This document shows positions 30,804 to 39,886 of a stretch of DNA of 64,000 bases, piece after piece. Origin of the DNA: CAVPDA01 sp963702495 (GTDB lineage: Bacteria > Pseudomonadota > Gammaproteobacteria > Burkholderiales > Rhodocyclaceae); assembly GCA_963702495.1 (NCBI GenBank), contig CAVPDA010000003.1:248001-312000 (forward strand), written 5' to 3'. Below the pieces are notes generated by a model. That model had not been told where the DNA came from and searched no databases. It was given only the letters and a program-made list of their open reading frames with translations. Positions within the stretch are counted from its first letter, which is position 1; the number at the start of each line of letters is the position of its first letter. The position numbers and the translations under genes are program-made.

Positions 30804-32666
30804 CTACGCGTCCTCGCCCTTCCTCAGCGCCGAGACCGATAGCCGGCGCAGCATCGATCGCCGCTTCGTAGTGTGGACGCCCATACGTTCCAGCACGCCG
30901 TTCAGGAAGCGCACGGTGTCGACGATGTAGGGCCCCTTGTTCAGCATGACGCATTCGGCGCGCACGCTCATCGCCGCGTCCGAGACCTCGGCGCGGGACG
31001 GGGTGCCGCGGTTCGCCATGTTCTCCAGGACCTGAGTGGCCCAGATCACCGGCACGTGCGCCGCTTCCGCCAGCCACAGGATCTCCTCCTGCAGTTCCGC
31101 CAGGCGCTCGAAGCCGACCTCGACGGCGAGATCGCCGCGCGCCACCATGACCCCGACCGGCGGATTGCGCATCGCCGCCAGCAGCAGCCGCGGCAGGTTC
31201 TCGAAGGCATGGCGGGTCTCGATCTTGAGCACGGTGCCGACATGGCCTGCGTCGAGTTGGCGCAGGCTTTCCTGCAGCGCCAGCACGTCCTGGGGTCGAC
31301 GCACGAAGGACAGACCCACGATGTCGACGTGCGGCGCCATGGCTTCGAGATGCGAGCGGTCGTCCGCTGTCAGCGCCGGCACAGGCAACTCGGTGTCGGG
31401 GAAATTGATGCCCTTCTCGGGGCGCAGCTTCGCGCCCGTGCTGCGCGCCTGGGTGATCTCGACCGTGATGGCCGCCGCGGACGCTTCGCGCACGATGCCG
31501 CCGATCTTGCCGTCATCGAACCACACCCGCTCCCCCGGACGCACCGCGCCGAAGGCCTCGGCCAGGCTGCAGGGAATGCGCGCCGGCTGCAGCAGCCGGC
31601 CGGCAGGATCGTATCGCGCGGGCCCGCCCAGCGTGCCGGGCGGCGTGAGTTGCAGCAGATCGCCGGCCCGCAGCAGCAGCGGCGGCACCACTTCCGGCAG
31701 CGGGCCGACGCTGCCGCGGGCGACCACCATATCGCCGCGCTCCAGCCGGCAGGGCGCGTCCTGCTCCAGGTAGATGCGCTGCTCCCCCAGCGCGCGCAAT
31801 CCCGGCCCCTCGCGCTCGCCCAGCGTGACGAATCGAAACTCGCCGCGGCAGTCCTGCAGCGCCAGCCGGTCGCCCGGGCCGGCCTGCATGAGCAGCGCAT
31901 CATCGACGGGGACGACCGTGGCGCCGCCGTTCGGCAGTTCCTCGCTGCCGCGGGGGACGACGAGCAACCGCGCCGGCTCGACGACGGCGCCGCGCGCGTC
32001 GCGCTTCGGCCCGAAGGACAGCAGGCGGCCGGCCGGGCGCAGCGGCCCGGTGCGCAGCTTCGGCCCCGCCAGATCGGCATAGACCTTGCACGGGCGGCCG
32101 CTTTCGGCCTGGGCGCGGCGCAGGTTGTCGATCATGCGCAGCCACGCCGCGGGGCCGTCGTGCGCGCAATTGATGCGCATGACATCCATGCCGGCGGCGA
32201 GCAAATCGGCGATGACGCGCGGGTCGTCGGCTGCCGCCGACGGCATGGTCACCATGATGCGCGTGGAGCGCTTGCCCGCCGGGGTGCCGAGCAACTCGCG
32301 CGTGTGCTCGGCCAGTCGCATGGCGCCGGTCGCCGCATCCACCGGGGCCTGCCGCGGCGGCGCGAATTCATCCCCGCCGGCGAGGCTGGCCAGCGCGGCG
32401 AGCACGGCTTCCAGGTTGCTCAGCGCGTAGGCCTCGGAGCGCCCGAGACGGCTCAAGCCCAGCAGCGCCAGGCCTCTCTGCGTCTGGCGCAGGTTGACCT
32501 GCCGCAGTCCCAGGTAATGCAGGAGATTCCTGGCGCTGTCGCGAAACGACGGATGCGCCGCTTCGATGTCGTGGGCATGGGCGGTCTCGACGCCCAGGGC
32601 GCGCTGGTGCAGGGCGCGCAGCGCCGGAATCAGGCGCAGGGCAAGGGGATCGCGGGGATGGTTCAT
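30804..32666 (-). CDS. Pyruvate kinase-like protein, atypical architecture
   Basis: A 620-residue protein carrying the pyruvate kinase barrel: RIMVTMPSAAADDPRVI, MDVMRINCAHDG, VYADLAGPKLRTG, FPDTELPVPALTADDRSHL, GLSFVRRPQDV, KIETRHAFENL, VMVARGDLAVEVG and IWATQVLENMANRGTPSRAEVSDAA. Canonical enzymes (about 470 residues) have a C-terminal allosteric domain. This one has an N-terminal extension of about 130 residues and ends soon after the barrel (MLNKGPYIVDTVRFL). Known enzymes convert phosphoenolpyruvate and ADP to pyruvate and ATP; whether this variant is regulated, or is active, cannot be told. The ATG at 32666 fits domain composition; the frame is open 83 codons further upstream. Confidence 0.8.
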   Translation of the reverse strand: MNHPRDPLALRLIPALRALHQRALGVETAHAHDIEAAHPSFRDSARNLLHYLGLRQVNLRQTQRGLALLGLSRLGRSEAYALSNLEAVLAALASLAGGDEFAPPRQAPVDAATGAMRLAEHTRELLGTPAGKRSTRIMVTMPSAAADDPRVIADLLAAGMDVMRINCAHDGPAAWLRMIDNLRRAQAESGRPCKVYADLAGPKLRTGPLRPAGRLLSFGPKRDARGAVVEPARLLVVPRGSEELPNGGATVVPVDDALLMQAGPGDRLALQDCRGEFRFVTLGEREGPGLRALGEQRIYLEQDAPCRLERGDMVVARGSVGPLPEVVPPLLLRAGDLLQLTPPGTLGGPARYDPAGRLLQPARIPCSLAEAFGAVRPGERVWFDDGKIGGIVREASAAAITVEITQARSTGAKLRPEKGINFPDTELPVPALTADDRSHLEAMAPHVDIVGLSFVRRPQDVLALQESLRQLDAGHVGTVLKIETRHAFENLPRLLLAAMRNPPVGVMVARGDLAVEVGFERLAELQEEILWLAEAAHVPVIWATQVLENMANRGTPSRAEVSDAAMSVRAECVMLNKGPYIVDTVRFLNGVLERMGVHTTKRRSMLRRLSVSALRKGEDA

Positions 32667-33223
32667 GTCCGGAAGCGGGATTCTGCGGGAATGCGACGGT
32701 CGGGCGGCATGTGCCGGCGGATAATGCGCCGCAGGCAGCAGGCGCAGACGATAACACGGCAGCCCCGGCACCAGTATTTCAGTTTCGTGACGGGCGCAGC
32801 AGGCGCGCGCGCGGACGGCGAGGCGGCGCCTGTCACGATTGCGTAATCTTCTCGCAATCAAGCTGAAGCCGCACGGACTGGACATCCCGCACGCTCTGCC
32901 CACAGCCTTATCCACAGAAACTGTGGATAAGCGCGTGTTCGTCTCCTGGCGGACGGCCGCAGGCGCGCGGTTGCGCCGCCGGCCGGGTGATCGAGGATGA
33001 GCTTCGACGTCGGGTGAAACAAGCGCGAGGTCGGCGCTGTTGCTTACGGCCTGTCAGAGGTTGTCGGGTTCCGCGGCCGCGGCGGCGTTCGAAGACGGCA
33101 GCCGGAACGGGTTGCCGATATCCTCCGAGGCGCCGGCATCGTCACTGCGTTGTTCCGGTCCTTGTCACCGCTGCGGTCCGTCGCTACACTTGCGCCCTTT
33201 GTTGGCACGGCAACCTGCGCTTC
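32667..33223. other. Spacer between the pyruvate kinase-like gene and minC
   Basis: A 557-bp divergent intergenic region with no supportable gene. It must hold the promoters for both neighbours and contains a symmetric pair of DnaA boxes near the middle. Confidence 0.5.
32908..32930. promoter_or_regulatory. Inverted pair of perfect DnaA boxes
   Basis: TTATCCACA (32908-32916) is the E. coli consensus DnaA box. After GAAAC, its exact inverse TGTGGATAA follows (32922-32930). An imperfect relative, TCTGCCCACA, lies just upstream. The pair sits between a glycolytic gene and the division operon minCDE. It could let DnaA regulate either promoter or titrate DnaA. No replication-origin gene set (dnaA, dnaN) is nearby and the cluster is too small for a typical oriC. 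Confidence 0.7.
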
Positions 33224-33988
33224 GTGATCGATCCCTCCATCAAGACCGTCGAATTCAAAGGCGAGACCATCCAGGTAGTGCGGCTTCACCTCGGCTCGCT
33301 CGATGTCCGGCAGGTGGAGGCCGCGCTCGCGCACTCACTCGGCGGATCACCCGATTTCTTCGACGGCGAACTTGCGGTAGCGGACCTGGGCGCCGTTGAC
33401 GATGCCCTGTGCGAGCCGGACTGGGAGCGGATTCGCGAACTGTGCACCGCGCGCGGCTTGCGCCTCGTCGCGGTCAGCAATGCCGGAGCATTCGGCGACG
33501 GGGCCCGCGCCGCGGGACTGTCGGTCCTGTCGCGTGCGCCGGCACCGCCCCGGCGTGCATCCGGTGCGTCGCCGGCGGAGGAAAACCCTGCCGAACTGCC
33601 GGCCCAGGCGGAATCCGCACCTGCGTCCGCGGCATTGGCCAGTCTGCTGGTCGACCGTCCGCTGCGCTCGGGACAGCAGGTGTATGCGCGAGGACGCGAC
33701 GTCGTCCTGCTGGCGCTCGCTAACGCGGGGTCGGAGGTGATCGCCGACGGCAACATCCACGTCTATGCGCCGCTGCGCGGACGCGCGCTGGCCGGCGCCA
33801 AGGGCGACACCGATGCAAGAATCATCACCACCTGTTTCGAACCCGAGCTGGTGTCGGTAGCCGGCATCTTTCAAACGTTCGACGACGGCATACCCGAAGC
33901 GCTCGCCCGACGGCCGGTCCAGGTCCGACTGTCGTCGAGCGGCGTCGGGGAGCCGACGCTCGTCATCGAACCGCTGACCATAGTCTGA
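33224..33988 (+). CDS. minC: Septum site-determining protein MinC
   Basis: A 254-residue FtsZ-polymerisation inhibitor that keeps the division septum away from the poles. The N-terminal domain starts IEFKGETIQ-like (KTVEFKGETIQVVRLHL). A proline/alanine-rich linker (about 105-145) leads to the beta-helical C-terminal domain with LRSGQQVYARGRDVVLLA, ADGNIHVYAPLRGRALAG and the MinD-contact region. The GTG at 33224 is chosen because it starts the family domain; the open frame continues upstream without family character. First gene of minCDE. Confidence 0.93.
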   Translation: MIDPSIKTVEFKGETIQVVRLHLGSLDVRQVEAALAHSLGGSPDFFDGELAVADLGAVDDALCEPDWERIRELCTARGLRLVAVSNAGAFGDGARAAGLSVLSRAPAPPRRASGASPAEENPAELPAQAESAPASAALASLLVDRPLRSGQQVYARGRDVVLLALANAGSEVIADGNIHVYAPLRGRALAGAKGDTDARIITTCFEPELVSVAGIFQTFDDGIPEALARRPVQVRLSSSGVGEPTLVIEPLTIV

Positions 33989-34065
33989 GTTTGCGGGGCT
34001 TGCCGTCCGACGACGGGGCCGCTGTCCGGCTCTTTCGACTCGTTGCCGGCCCCAGAGAGGATTCC

Positions 34066-34881
34066 ATGACCCGAATCATCGTCGTAACCTCCGGCAAGGG
34101 GGGGGTTGGCAAGACCACCACCAGTGCCGCTTTCGCATCGGGCCTCGCGATGTGCGGCTTCAAGACCGCCGTCATCGACTTCGACGTCGGCCTGCGCAAC
34201 CTCGACCTGATCATGGGCTGCGAGCGCCGCGTGGTCTATGACTTCGTCAACGTCATCAACAAGGAAGCCACGCTCAACCAGGGCCTGATCAAGGACAAGC
34301 ACTGCGACAGCCTGTTCGTGCTGCCGGCATCGCAGACGCGGGACAAGGATGCGCTGACCGAGGAGGGCGTCGAGCGCGTGATCGAGGAGCTGAAGGCCAT
34401 GGCCTTCGAGTACATCGTTTGCGATTCGCCTGCCGGCATCGAGACCGGCGCCCTGATGGCGCTGCGCTTCGCCGACGAAGCGCTGGTGGTGACCAACCCG
34501 GAGGTGTCGTCGGTGCGCGATTCGGATCGCATCCTCGGCATCCTCCAGGCGAAATCCAAGCGCGCGCAGGATGGCCGTGAGCCGGTCAAGGAGCACCTGC
34601 TGCTGACGCGCTATTCGCCGAAGCGGGTCAATGGCGGCGAGATGCTGTCCTACCAGGACGTGCAGGAGATCCTGCGCATTCCGCTGATCGGCGTGATTCC
34701 GGAGTCCGAGGCGGTGTTGCAGGCATCGAACCAGGGCACGCCGGCGGTGCACCTCCAGGGCACCAATGTCGCCGAAGCGTATCTCGACGTGGTGGCGCGA
34801 TTCCTCGGCGAGGAAAGGCAGATGCGCTTCGTGGACTACCAGAAGCCGGGGTTGTTCAAGCGCCTGTTGGGCGGGAGGTAA
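34066..34881 (+). CDS. minD: Septum site-determining ATPase MinD
   Basis: A 271-residue membrane-associated ATPase that recruits MinC and oscillates with MinE. The deviant Walker A GKGGVGKT lies at 10-17, switch residues in DFDVGLRNLDLIMG, and CDSPAGIE is the switch II region. The C-terminal amphipathic helix (KPGLFKRLLGGR) is the membrane-targeting sequence. AGAGAGG precedes the ATG. It follows minC by 77 bp and minE by 3 bp. Confidence 0.97.
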   Translation: MTRIIVVTSGKGGVGKTTTSAAFASGLAMCGFKTAVIDFDVGLRNLDLIMGCERRVVYDFVNVINKEATLNQGLIKDKHCDSLFVLPASQTRDKDALTEEGVERVIEELKAMAFEYIVCDSPAGIETGALMALRFADEALVVTNPEVSSVRDSDRILGILQAKSKRAQDGREPVKEHLLLTRYSPKRVNGGEMLSYQDVQEILRIPLIGVIPESEAVLQASNQGTPAVHLQGTNVAEAYLDVVARFLGEERQMRFVDYQKPGLFKRLLGGR

Positions 34882-34884
34882 GAC

Positions 34885-35178
34885 ATGTCCCTGTTGAGTC
34901 TATTGTTCGGAAGCAAGCCGAAATCGGCCGAGGTGGCGAAGGAGCGACTGCAGATCATACTGGCGCGCGAACGCACCGGCCGCAGTGCGCCCGACTTCCT
35001 GCCCGCCCTGCAGAAGGACCTGGTCGAGGTGATACTGCGCTACGTCTCGATCAGTCCGGAGGACATCAAGGTCTCTCTGGAACGCCAGGACAATTACGAT
35101 GTGATCGAGGTCAACATCGTGGTTCCGGAAATCCCCGCGCAGCCCGTATCCTGTCAGTCGGCGATCCGCACACCCTGA
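34885..35178 (+). CDS. minE: Cell division topological specificity factor MinE
   Basis: A 97-residue protein. The N-terminal membrane-binding segment SLLSLLFGSKPKSAEVAKER and anti-MinCD helix (RLQIILARERTG) are followed by the dimerisation domain (YVSISPEDIKVSLERQDNYDVIEVNIVVPE). It stimulates MinD ATPase to drive pole-to-pole oscillation. It is about ten residues longer than E. coli MinE (88); the extra tail is AQPVSCQSAIRTP. Confidence 0.96.
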   Translation: MSLLSLLFGSKPKSAEVAKERLQIILARERTGRSAPDFLPALQKDLVEVILRYVSISPEDIKVSLERQDNYDVIEVNIVVPEIPAQPVSCQSAIRTP

Positions 35179-35251
35179 CGCGAGCGGCGCTGCGCGCGGC
35201 GGCCGGGCGGCAACGTCCGCTGTGGCGGAGTCCGCGCATCGGGGGCAGACA

Positions 35252-36220
35252 ATGAAGGCGGTGTTCATCGAGGGCTTCGGCGGCGTCGAGGTGCTGCGCT
35301 GCGGCGACCTGCCGCGGCCGCAGGCGCGTCGCGGGCAGGTGCTGGTGGAGGTCCATGCGGCAGCGGTGAATCCGCGCGACTGGATGCTGCGGGAGGGGCG
35401 CTACCAGTTCCGCTTCCTCATGCCCGGCTTTCCCCTGATACTGGGCAGCGACATGTCGGGCGTGGTGGTGGAGGCCGGTCCGGGGGCGGACCGCTTCCGG
35501 CCGGGCGAGGAGGTGTTCGGCATGCAGACCCTGTGGGGACGCATGGGCTGCCATGCCGAGTACGTCGCCATCGCCGAGTCGGCGCTGGCGCGCAAGCCGG
35601 AAGCGATTTCGCATGTCGAAGCGGCGGCGGTACCGTGCGCGGCGCTCACCGCCTGGGACGCCCTGATGCGCATCGCCCGGATCCGGCCCGGAACGCGGCT
35701 GCTGGTCATCGGCGCCGCGGGCGGGGTGGGCACCTACGCGGTGCAGTTGGCAAAGGCGCTCGGTGCCGCGGTGACGGCGGTCACCAGCACCGGCAACGTC
35801 GATCTGGTGCGCTCCCTCGGCGCGGACGAGGTGATCGACTACAAGACGCAGCAGTTCGCGGCGGTGGCGGGCGAGCAAGACGTGGTGTTCGACACCATCG
35901 GCAGGGAAGACCTGGATACGGTGCGGCCGGTGCTGGCAGCGGACGGGCGCTACATCACCACCCTACCCAACGACCGCTCGGCGCGGCAGGCCTTCACCTC
36001 CCGCGTCGCGCGCCTGCTGCGCGGCGGGCATGGGTGCAGTGCCCATGTGGCGCTGGTGCGGGCGGACGGCGCAGCACTGCAGCGCATCGCGGACCTGATG
36101 GCGGCAGGCGCGGTGCGCAGCGTCATCGACTCCACCTATACCCTGGAGGAAGCGGCGCGCGCCCATGAACGCAGCCGCAGTTTCCGCAGCCGCGGCAAAC
36201 TGGTGCTGCGGGTGCGGTGA
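35252..36220 (+). CDS. Zinc-independent medium-chain reductase (quinone oxidoreductase-like)
   Basis: A 322-residue MDR-family NAD(P)H-dependent oxidoreductase. The N-terminal GroES-like domain (VLVEVHAAAVNPRDWMLREG and GSDMSGVVVEAG) lacks the structural-zinc cysteine cluster. The nucleotide-binding motif is GAAGGVGTYA (154-163), followed by SLGADEVIDY. Closest to quinone reductases and NADP-dependent alcohol dehydrogenase-like proteins; the substrate is unknown. It lies 73 bp after minE and could be read through from minCDE, but shares no obvious function. Confidence 0.85.
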   Translation: MKAVFIEGFGGVEVLRCGDLPRPQARRGQVLVEVHAAAVNPRDWMLREGRYQFRFLMPGFPLILGSDMSGVVVEAGPGADRFRPGEEVFGMQTLWGRMGCHAEYVAIAESALARKPEAISHVEAAAVPCAALTAWDALMRIARIRPGTRLLVIGAAGGVGTYAVQLAKALGAAVTAVTSTGNVDLVRSLGADEVIDYKTQQFAAVAGEQDVVFDTIGREDLDTVRPVLAADGRYITTLPNDRSARQAFTSRVARLLRGGHGCSAHVALVRADGAALQRIADLMAAGAVRSVIDSTYTLEEAARAHERSRSFRSRGKLVLRVR

Positions 36221-36366
36221 GCGCCGGACCAGGTCTTGCTGTCGGTGGGCCCGATCTCGTCGCGCATTTCCCCGCGCACGATCGCGGGCAATTGCGGCGC
36301 GGCGCGCGAAACATCCGCCCGATGAAGCCTGTCAACCCGTCACCGGATGTGGATCGCGGGGTGCCC

Positions 36367-36873
36367 ATGGCATTGAAGCCGATGTCCAAGACAGTGGCGG
36401 CCGTGGCCCGGCTGGTTCTGGTCGTGGCCGCATTCAATGCCGCGAGCATGGCGCCGGCGGCCGACGAGCGCGCGCTCGACGCCGCGGACGTTTCTGCCTT
36501 CCTGGGTCGCATCCAAGGCGCGTGGCAGGGGGAGGCGAGCATCACGCCGATCGGTCCGCGTCCCTATGACATTTCCTTCGCTCCCAACGCGGCCGGCGAG
36601 ATCGAGGGGGCAGCCGATCCCGGCGGCGCGATTCACACCTGGACCTTCCATCGCGACGGCGAAGACCTGAAGCTGCGCTTCTTGTCCACCTTCCGCGGCA
36701 ATCGCCAGCCTGTCCTGCTGAAAGCCCGCGGCGCGAGGGACGGCGCCGTGATCTTCCAGGCGCTGCGACCGGAATTCCTCTCGGTCCGCATACGGGCGGA
36801 AACGCAGACCCTGGCCATGCGCGTCTTCCATGGCGACCGCTTGCACGTCGAGATCCGAGTGCACCGGCGATGA
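36367..36873 (+). CDS. Secreted hypothetical protein
   Basis: A 168-residue protein. The N-terminal signal peptide is SKTVAAVARLVLVVAAFNA with a likely cut after MAPAA, followed by a small beta-rich domain containing GAWQGEASITPIG, IHTWTFHRDGEDLKLRF and ETQTLAMRVFHGDRLHVEI. The pattern fits a lipocalin- or calycin-like fold, but I do not recognise the family. The ATG at 36367 is selected because it gives a clean signal peptide; the open frame extends 50 codons upstream. Confidence 0.6.
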   Translation: MALKPMSKTVAAVARLVLVVAAFNAASMAPAADERALDAADVSAFLGRIQGAWQGEASITPIGPRPYDISFAPNAAGEIEGAADPGGAIHTWTFHRDGEDLKLRFLSTFRGNRQPVLLKARGARDGAVIFQALRPEFLSVRIRAETQTLAMRVFHGDRLHVEIRVHRR

Positions 36874-37238
36874 CCATCCCTCGCCGCCGAGGCCGCGGTG
36901 CCGGGGGGTGTGCGGTTCGTCGGCGGGCCCTCGGCCGCCTACCACCCCGGCCTGGCTCCTGCCGAGTTGCGCCACCCTTGCGACCTGCCGCCACGCTGCG
37001 TGCTGCGGCGGGCGGAAGGCGGCGGCATTACCGCGGCGCAGGGTTGTGGTTGCGGGCCAATCCGGTAGTATCGGGGCCGGCAGGGTCCCGCGGTGCCGTG
37101 CGCGCCGCTGGCGCTGATTGCCCTGTCATGGGGTGCTGCCGATGGCGGGAACGGTCTTCCGAATCCCTCCGCGACCGGAGCGAGCGTGACGGTCCGCAGC
37201 ATCCATCCAACAACACATGCTGACAGCGAGGCAACGAC
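36874..37238. other. Spacer of 365 bp
   Basis: No supportable gene, repeat or RNA seen. It should contain the promoter of the small protein starting at 37239. Confidence 0.4.
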
Positions 37239-37526
37239 ATGAACGACGAAGTCTTATCCAAGGAAAGGATCATCCTGCGCACCCTGCGCAAGGTGTTGGC
37301 CAGCATCGTCAAGGACGCCACGCCCGCACCGGGCAAGCCGCATCCCTTCAAGGAAAGCACGATCGCCGACATCCGCGATCTTTTCGGCCTGATTGCCGAA
37401 CGCGAGGCCGAACTGGCGGCGCAGGCCGGGCTGAGCCGGAACGAGCGGCCGTACTACACCGACCAGCCGCGCAGCAGCAGCGTCGTGACGCTGCACACGC
37501 CGGCCAAGGACAAGGACAGCGACTGA
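37239..37526 (+). CDS. Conserved small hypothetical protein
   Basis: A 95-residue, highly charged soluble protein with a helical core (LSKERIILRTLRKVLASIVKD and FKESTIADIRDLFGLIAEREAEL) and a disordered tail ending DKDKDSD-like. It resembles a conserved betaproteobacterial hypothetical family of about 90 residues. The ATG is preceded by GAGGCAACG. No function can be assigned. Confidence 0.7.
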   Translation: MNDEVLSKERIILRTLRKVLASIVKDATPAPGKPHPFKESTIADIRDLFGLIAEREAELAAQAGLSRNERPYYTDQPRSSSVVTLHTPAKDKDSD

Positions 37527-37643
37527 GGGCGCCGCGAAGTTCCGGCCAACGGGATCGTCGATGAGGAAGCGGCGCCTGCTGCGGCGCTACACCGATGACT
37601 CTCGCTCGGTGACTATTTCCTGCATGGCAGTCGGGACGCAGCC

Positions 37644-38556
37644 GTGAGCCTGTTCGACTCTTGCTGCGTGCCGCGTCGCATCGCCGTCGGCGGGACCGAC
37701 ATCCACGTGCGGATCCTCGATCGTCCCGGCACACCGGTTCTGCTGTTGCTGCACGGCTATCCGCAGACCCATGTCGATGTGGCACAAGCTGGCTCCGCTG
37801 CTGGCGGCCGACTTTTCCCTGGTGATGCCGGACTTGCGCGGTTACGGCGACTCGGGCAAGCCGGCATCGCTGCCCGACGCAGCCAACCAGTCCAAGCGGG
37901 CGATGGCGCAGGACATGGCCGAACTCATGGCGGCGCTCGGCCACGAGCGGTTTCACGTCGCCGGACACGACCGCGGTGCGCGGGTCGTCCATCGCCTGTG
38001 TCTTGACCACCCGGCGCGCGTGGCCAGCGCCTGCGTCATGGACATCGCGCCGACGCTGACTACCTTTGCACTGACCGATCAGGCTTTGGCTACCGCCTAT
38101 TTCCACTGGTTTTTCCTGATCCAGCCGCAGCCGCTGCCGGAGCGCATGATCGGCGCCGATCCGGCGTTCTGGCTGAAGGGCTGCCTGTCGCGCTGGAGCA
38201 TGGGCAACGAGCAGGCATTCGCGCCCGAAGCGCTGGCGCATTACGTGCGATGCTTTTCCGATGCGCAGGCGATACGCGCCAGTTGCGACGACTACCGCGC
38301 CGCAGCCGGCATCGACCTGCTGCACGACCGGGCCGATGCGCAGCGCCGGATAGGCTGTCCTTTGCTGGTGCTGTGGGGGACGAAAGGCTTTGTCGGCCGC
38401 AATTACGACGTACCCGCGGTATGGCAGGAGAAGGCGGAGCGCGTGCGCGGTGCGGCGATCGATTGCGGCCATTTCCTGCCGGAGGAGGCTCCGGCCCAGG
38501 TCGCCGGGCATCTGCGGCCGTTCATCTTCGCTGCCGCGGGCATGGTCCGGCCCTGA
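37644..38556 (+). CDS. Alpha/beta hydrolase, haloacetate dehalogenase-like (one apparent frameshift)
   Basis: About 303 residues once repaired, related to fluoro/haloacetate dehalogenases and epoxide hydrolases. The oxyanion segment LLLLHGYPQTH precedes a frame break: one extra G at 37776 separates it from MWHKLAPLLAADFSLVMPDLRGYGDS, SKRAMAQDMAELM and the nucleophile elbow VAGHDRGARVVHR (Asp nucleophile). A DIAPT motif and a C-terminal DCGHFLPEE with the catalytic His follow. Carbon-halogen cleavage is likely for the family, but the substrate is not established. The GTG start at 37644 is tentative. It may be an intact gene with a sequencing error. Confidence 0.8.
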
Positions 38557-38608
38557 ATCGGCCCGGGTGGCGGCAGGGTGACGCAGTCGTCGCCGCTCGG
38601 CCCCTCGC

Positions 38609-39886
38609 CTACCTCAGGCCCTTCGCCAGTCGCGCCGCTTCGGGACGCCGGCGCAATCGCCAGGTGACGATGGGGCACAGTGCTCCGCCGATCCCCAGGC
38701 TCGTCCACGCCAGCCCCCACGCCAGGTAGTCGGAGCCCAGCGGCGCGGCGCGCCCCAAGTCGAGCACCATGCCGAAAATCCAGGGGCTGAGCGCTCCGCA
38801 GCCGAAGCCCAGAACGGATCGTATCGAATAGGCGGCGCCGATCTGGCTCGGCGGCACCAGTTCGGCCAGGGCGGTGGAGTGCACCGACGAGTCGGACGTG
38901 CCGGTGAGATTGAACAGCAGCGCCACCGCGACGATGGCCACGATCGGCAGTCCCAGCATCCAGCCGAAGCCAAGGGCGCAGGCGGCGCTGGCTATCGAAG
39001 CCGCAAGAATGACCGCGGTGCGTCCCCAGCGGTCGGACAGTCCGCCGGCCAGCGCGCTTCCCAGCATGCCGAGCAGATAGGTGAGCGCAGTCATCCAGGC
39101 GGCCATGCTTACCGCCTGCGTGCTCATCGCGCCGCCCTGGGCCGCAGCAAGGAACGCCGGCAGCCACGCCCACAGCCCCAGCAGTTCCCAGGCGTGAAAG
39201 GCGTAGGCCCAGACGGATAGCATCGCCGGCCGGTTGCCCAGCACCGCCCGCAAGGCGTGCCAGGCGGACCGGGTCGGCGGCCGCGGATGAACGACGTTGG
39301 GCGTTGCGCGCAGCACCCCGAAGCCGATGAAGGTCGCCAGCACCGGACCGCAGGCGATCAGGAGGAACATGCCGCGCCAGCCGAGGGGGGCGATCAGCGC
39401 CCCCGCCAGCAGCAGCGTGAGGCCGTAGCCGAGGGAGGCGGCGGCGAGATAGTAGCCCATCGCCCTACCCTGTCCGCCGCCGGCGAAGCGCTGCGCGATG
39501 AGCGCCAGGCCCGGGGTATAGGAGCCGCCGGAGCACAGGCCGGCCAGTCCATGCAGCAGGAGCGCCGACCAGAAGCCGCCGGCAAGCAGCGCAAAGGCGA
39601 GTCCGGCCACACTCGCCGCGACGCTGGTCCACAGAAAGGTGCGGCGCGCACCGTAGTGGTCCGCCAGGAATCCGACGCTGAAGAGCGAGATCAGATACCC
39701 CGCGTGCCAGGCCGACTGCACCAGGCCGGCCTCGCCCGCGCGGATGCCCCATTCCGCCTGGAGCAGCGGCAGCGCCGCCGAGTAGGCGGTGAAGATCATC
39801 GCGAAGCCGGTCCGACTGGCGCACAGCCAGAACAGCCAGGCCGCATCCCCGAGTGGACGGGCGGAGGACGAGATCGACCGGGTCAC
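38609..39886 (-). CDS. Major facilitator superfamily transporter
   Basis: A 425-residue protein with about 12 hydrophobic segments and the MFS signature GFLADHYGARR in the loop after helix 2, repeated as GLSDRWGRT in the second half. Substrate cannot be predicted. Its ATG overlaps the TGA of the methyltransferase gene by 4 bp, so the two are cotranscribed. The Ala/Gly/Leu-rich composition with short loops is typical of drug- or organic-acid porters. Confidence 0.85.
   Translation of the reverse strand: MTRSISSSARPLGDAAWLFWLCASRTGFAMIFTAYSAALPLLQAEWGIRAGEAGLVQSAWHAGYLISLFSVGFLADHYGARRTFLWTSVAASVAGLAFALLAGGFWSALLLHGLAGLCSGGSYTPGLALIAQRFAGGGQGRAMGYYLAAASLGYGLTLLLAGALIAPLGWRGMFLLIACGPVLATFIGFGVLRATPNVVHPRPPTRSAWHALRAVLGNRPAMLSVWAYAFHAWELLGLWAWLPAFLAAAQGGAMSTQAVSMAAWMTALTYLLGMLGSALAGGLSDRWGRTAVILAASIASAACALGFGWMLGLPIVAIVAVALLFNLTGTSDSSVHSTALAELVPPSQIGAAYSIRSVLGFGCGALSPWIFGMVLDLGRAAPLGSDYLAWGLAWTSLGIGGALCPIVTWRLRRRPEAARLAKGLR

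Noticed and set aside
32880..32940. Replication origin
   Set aside because: Only two clear DnaA boxes, no AT-rich unwinding region and no dnaA/dnaN/gyrB nearby.
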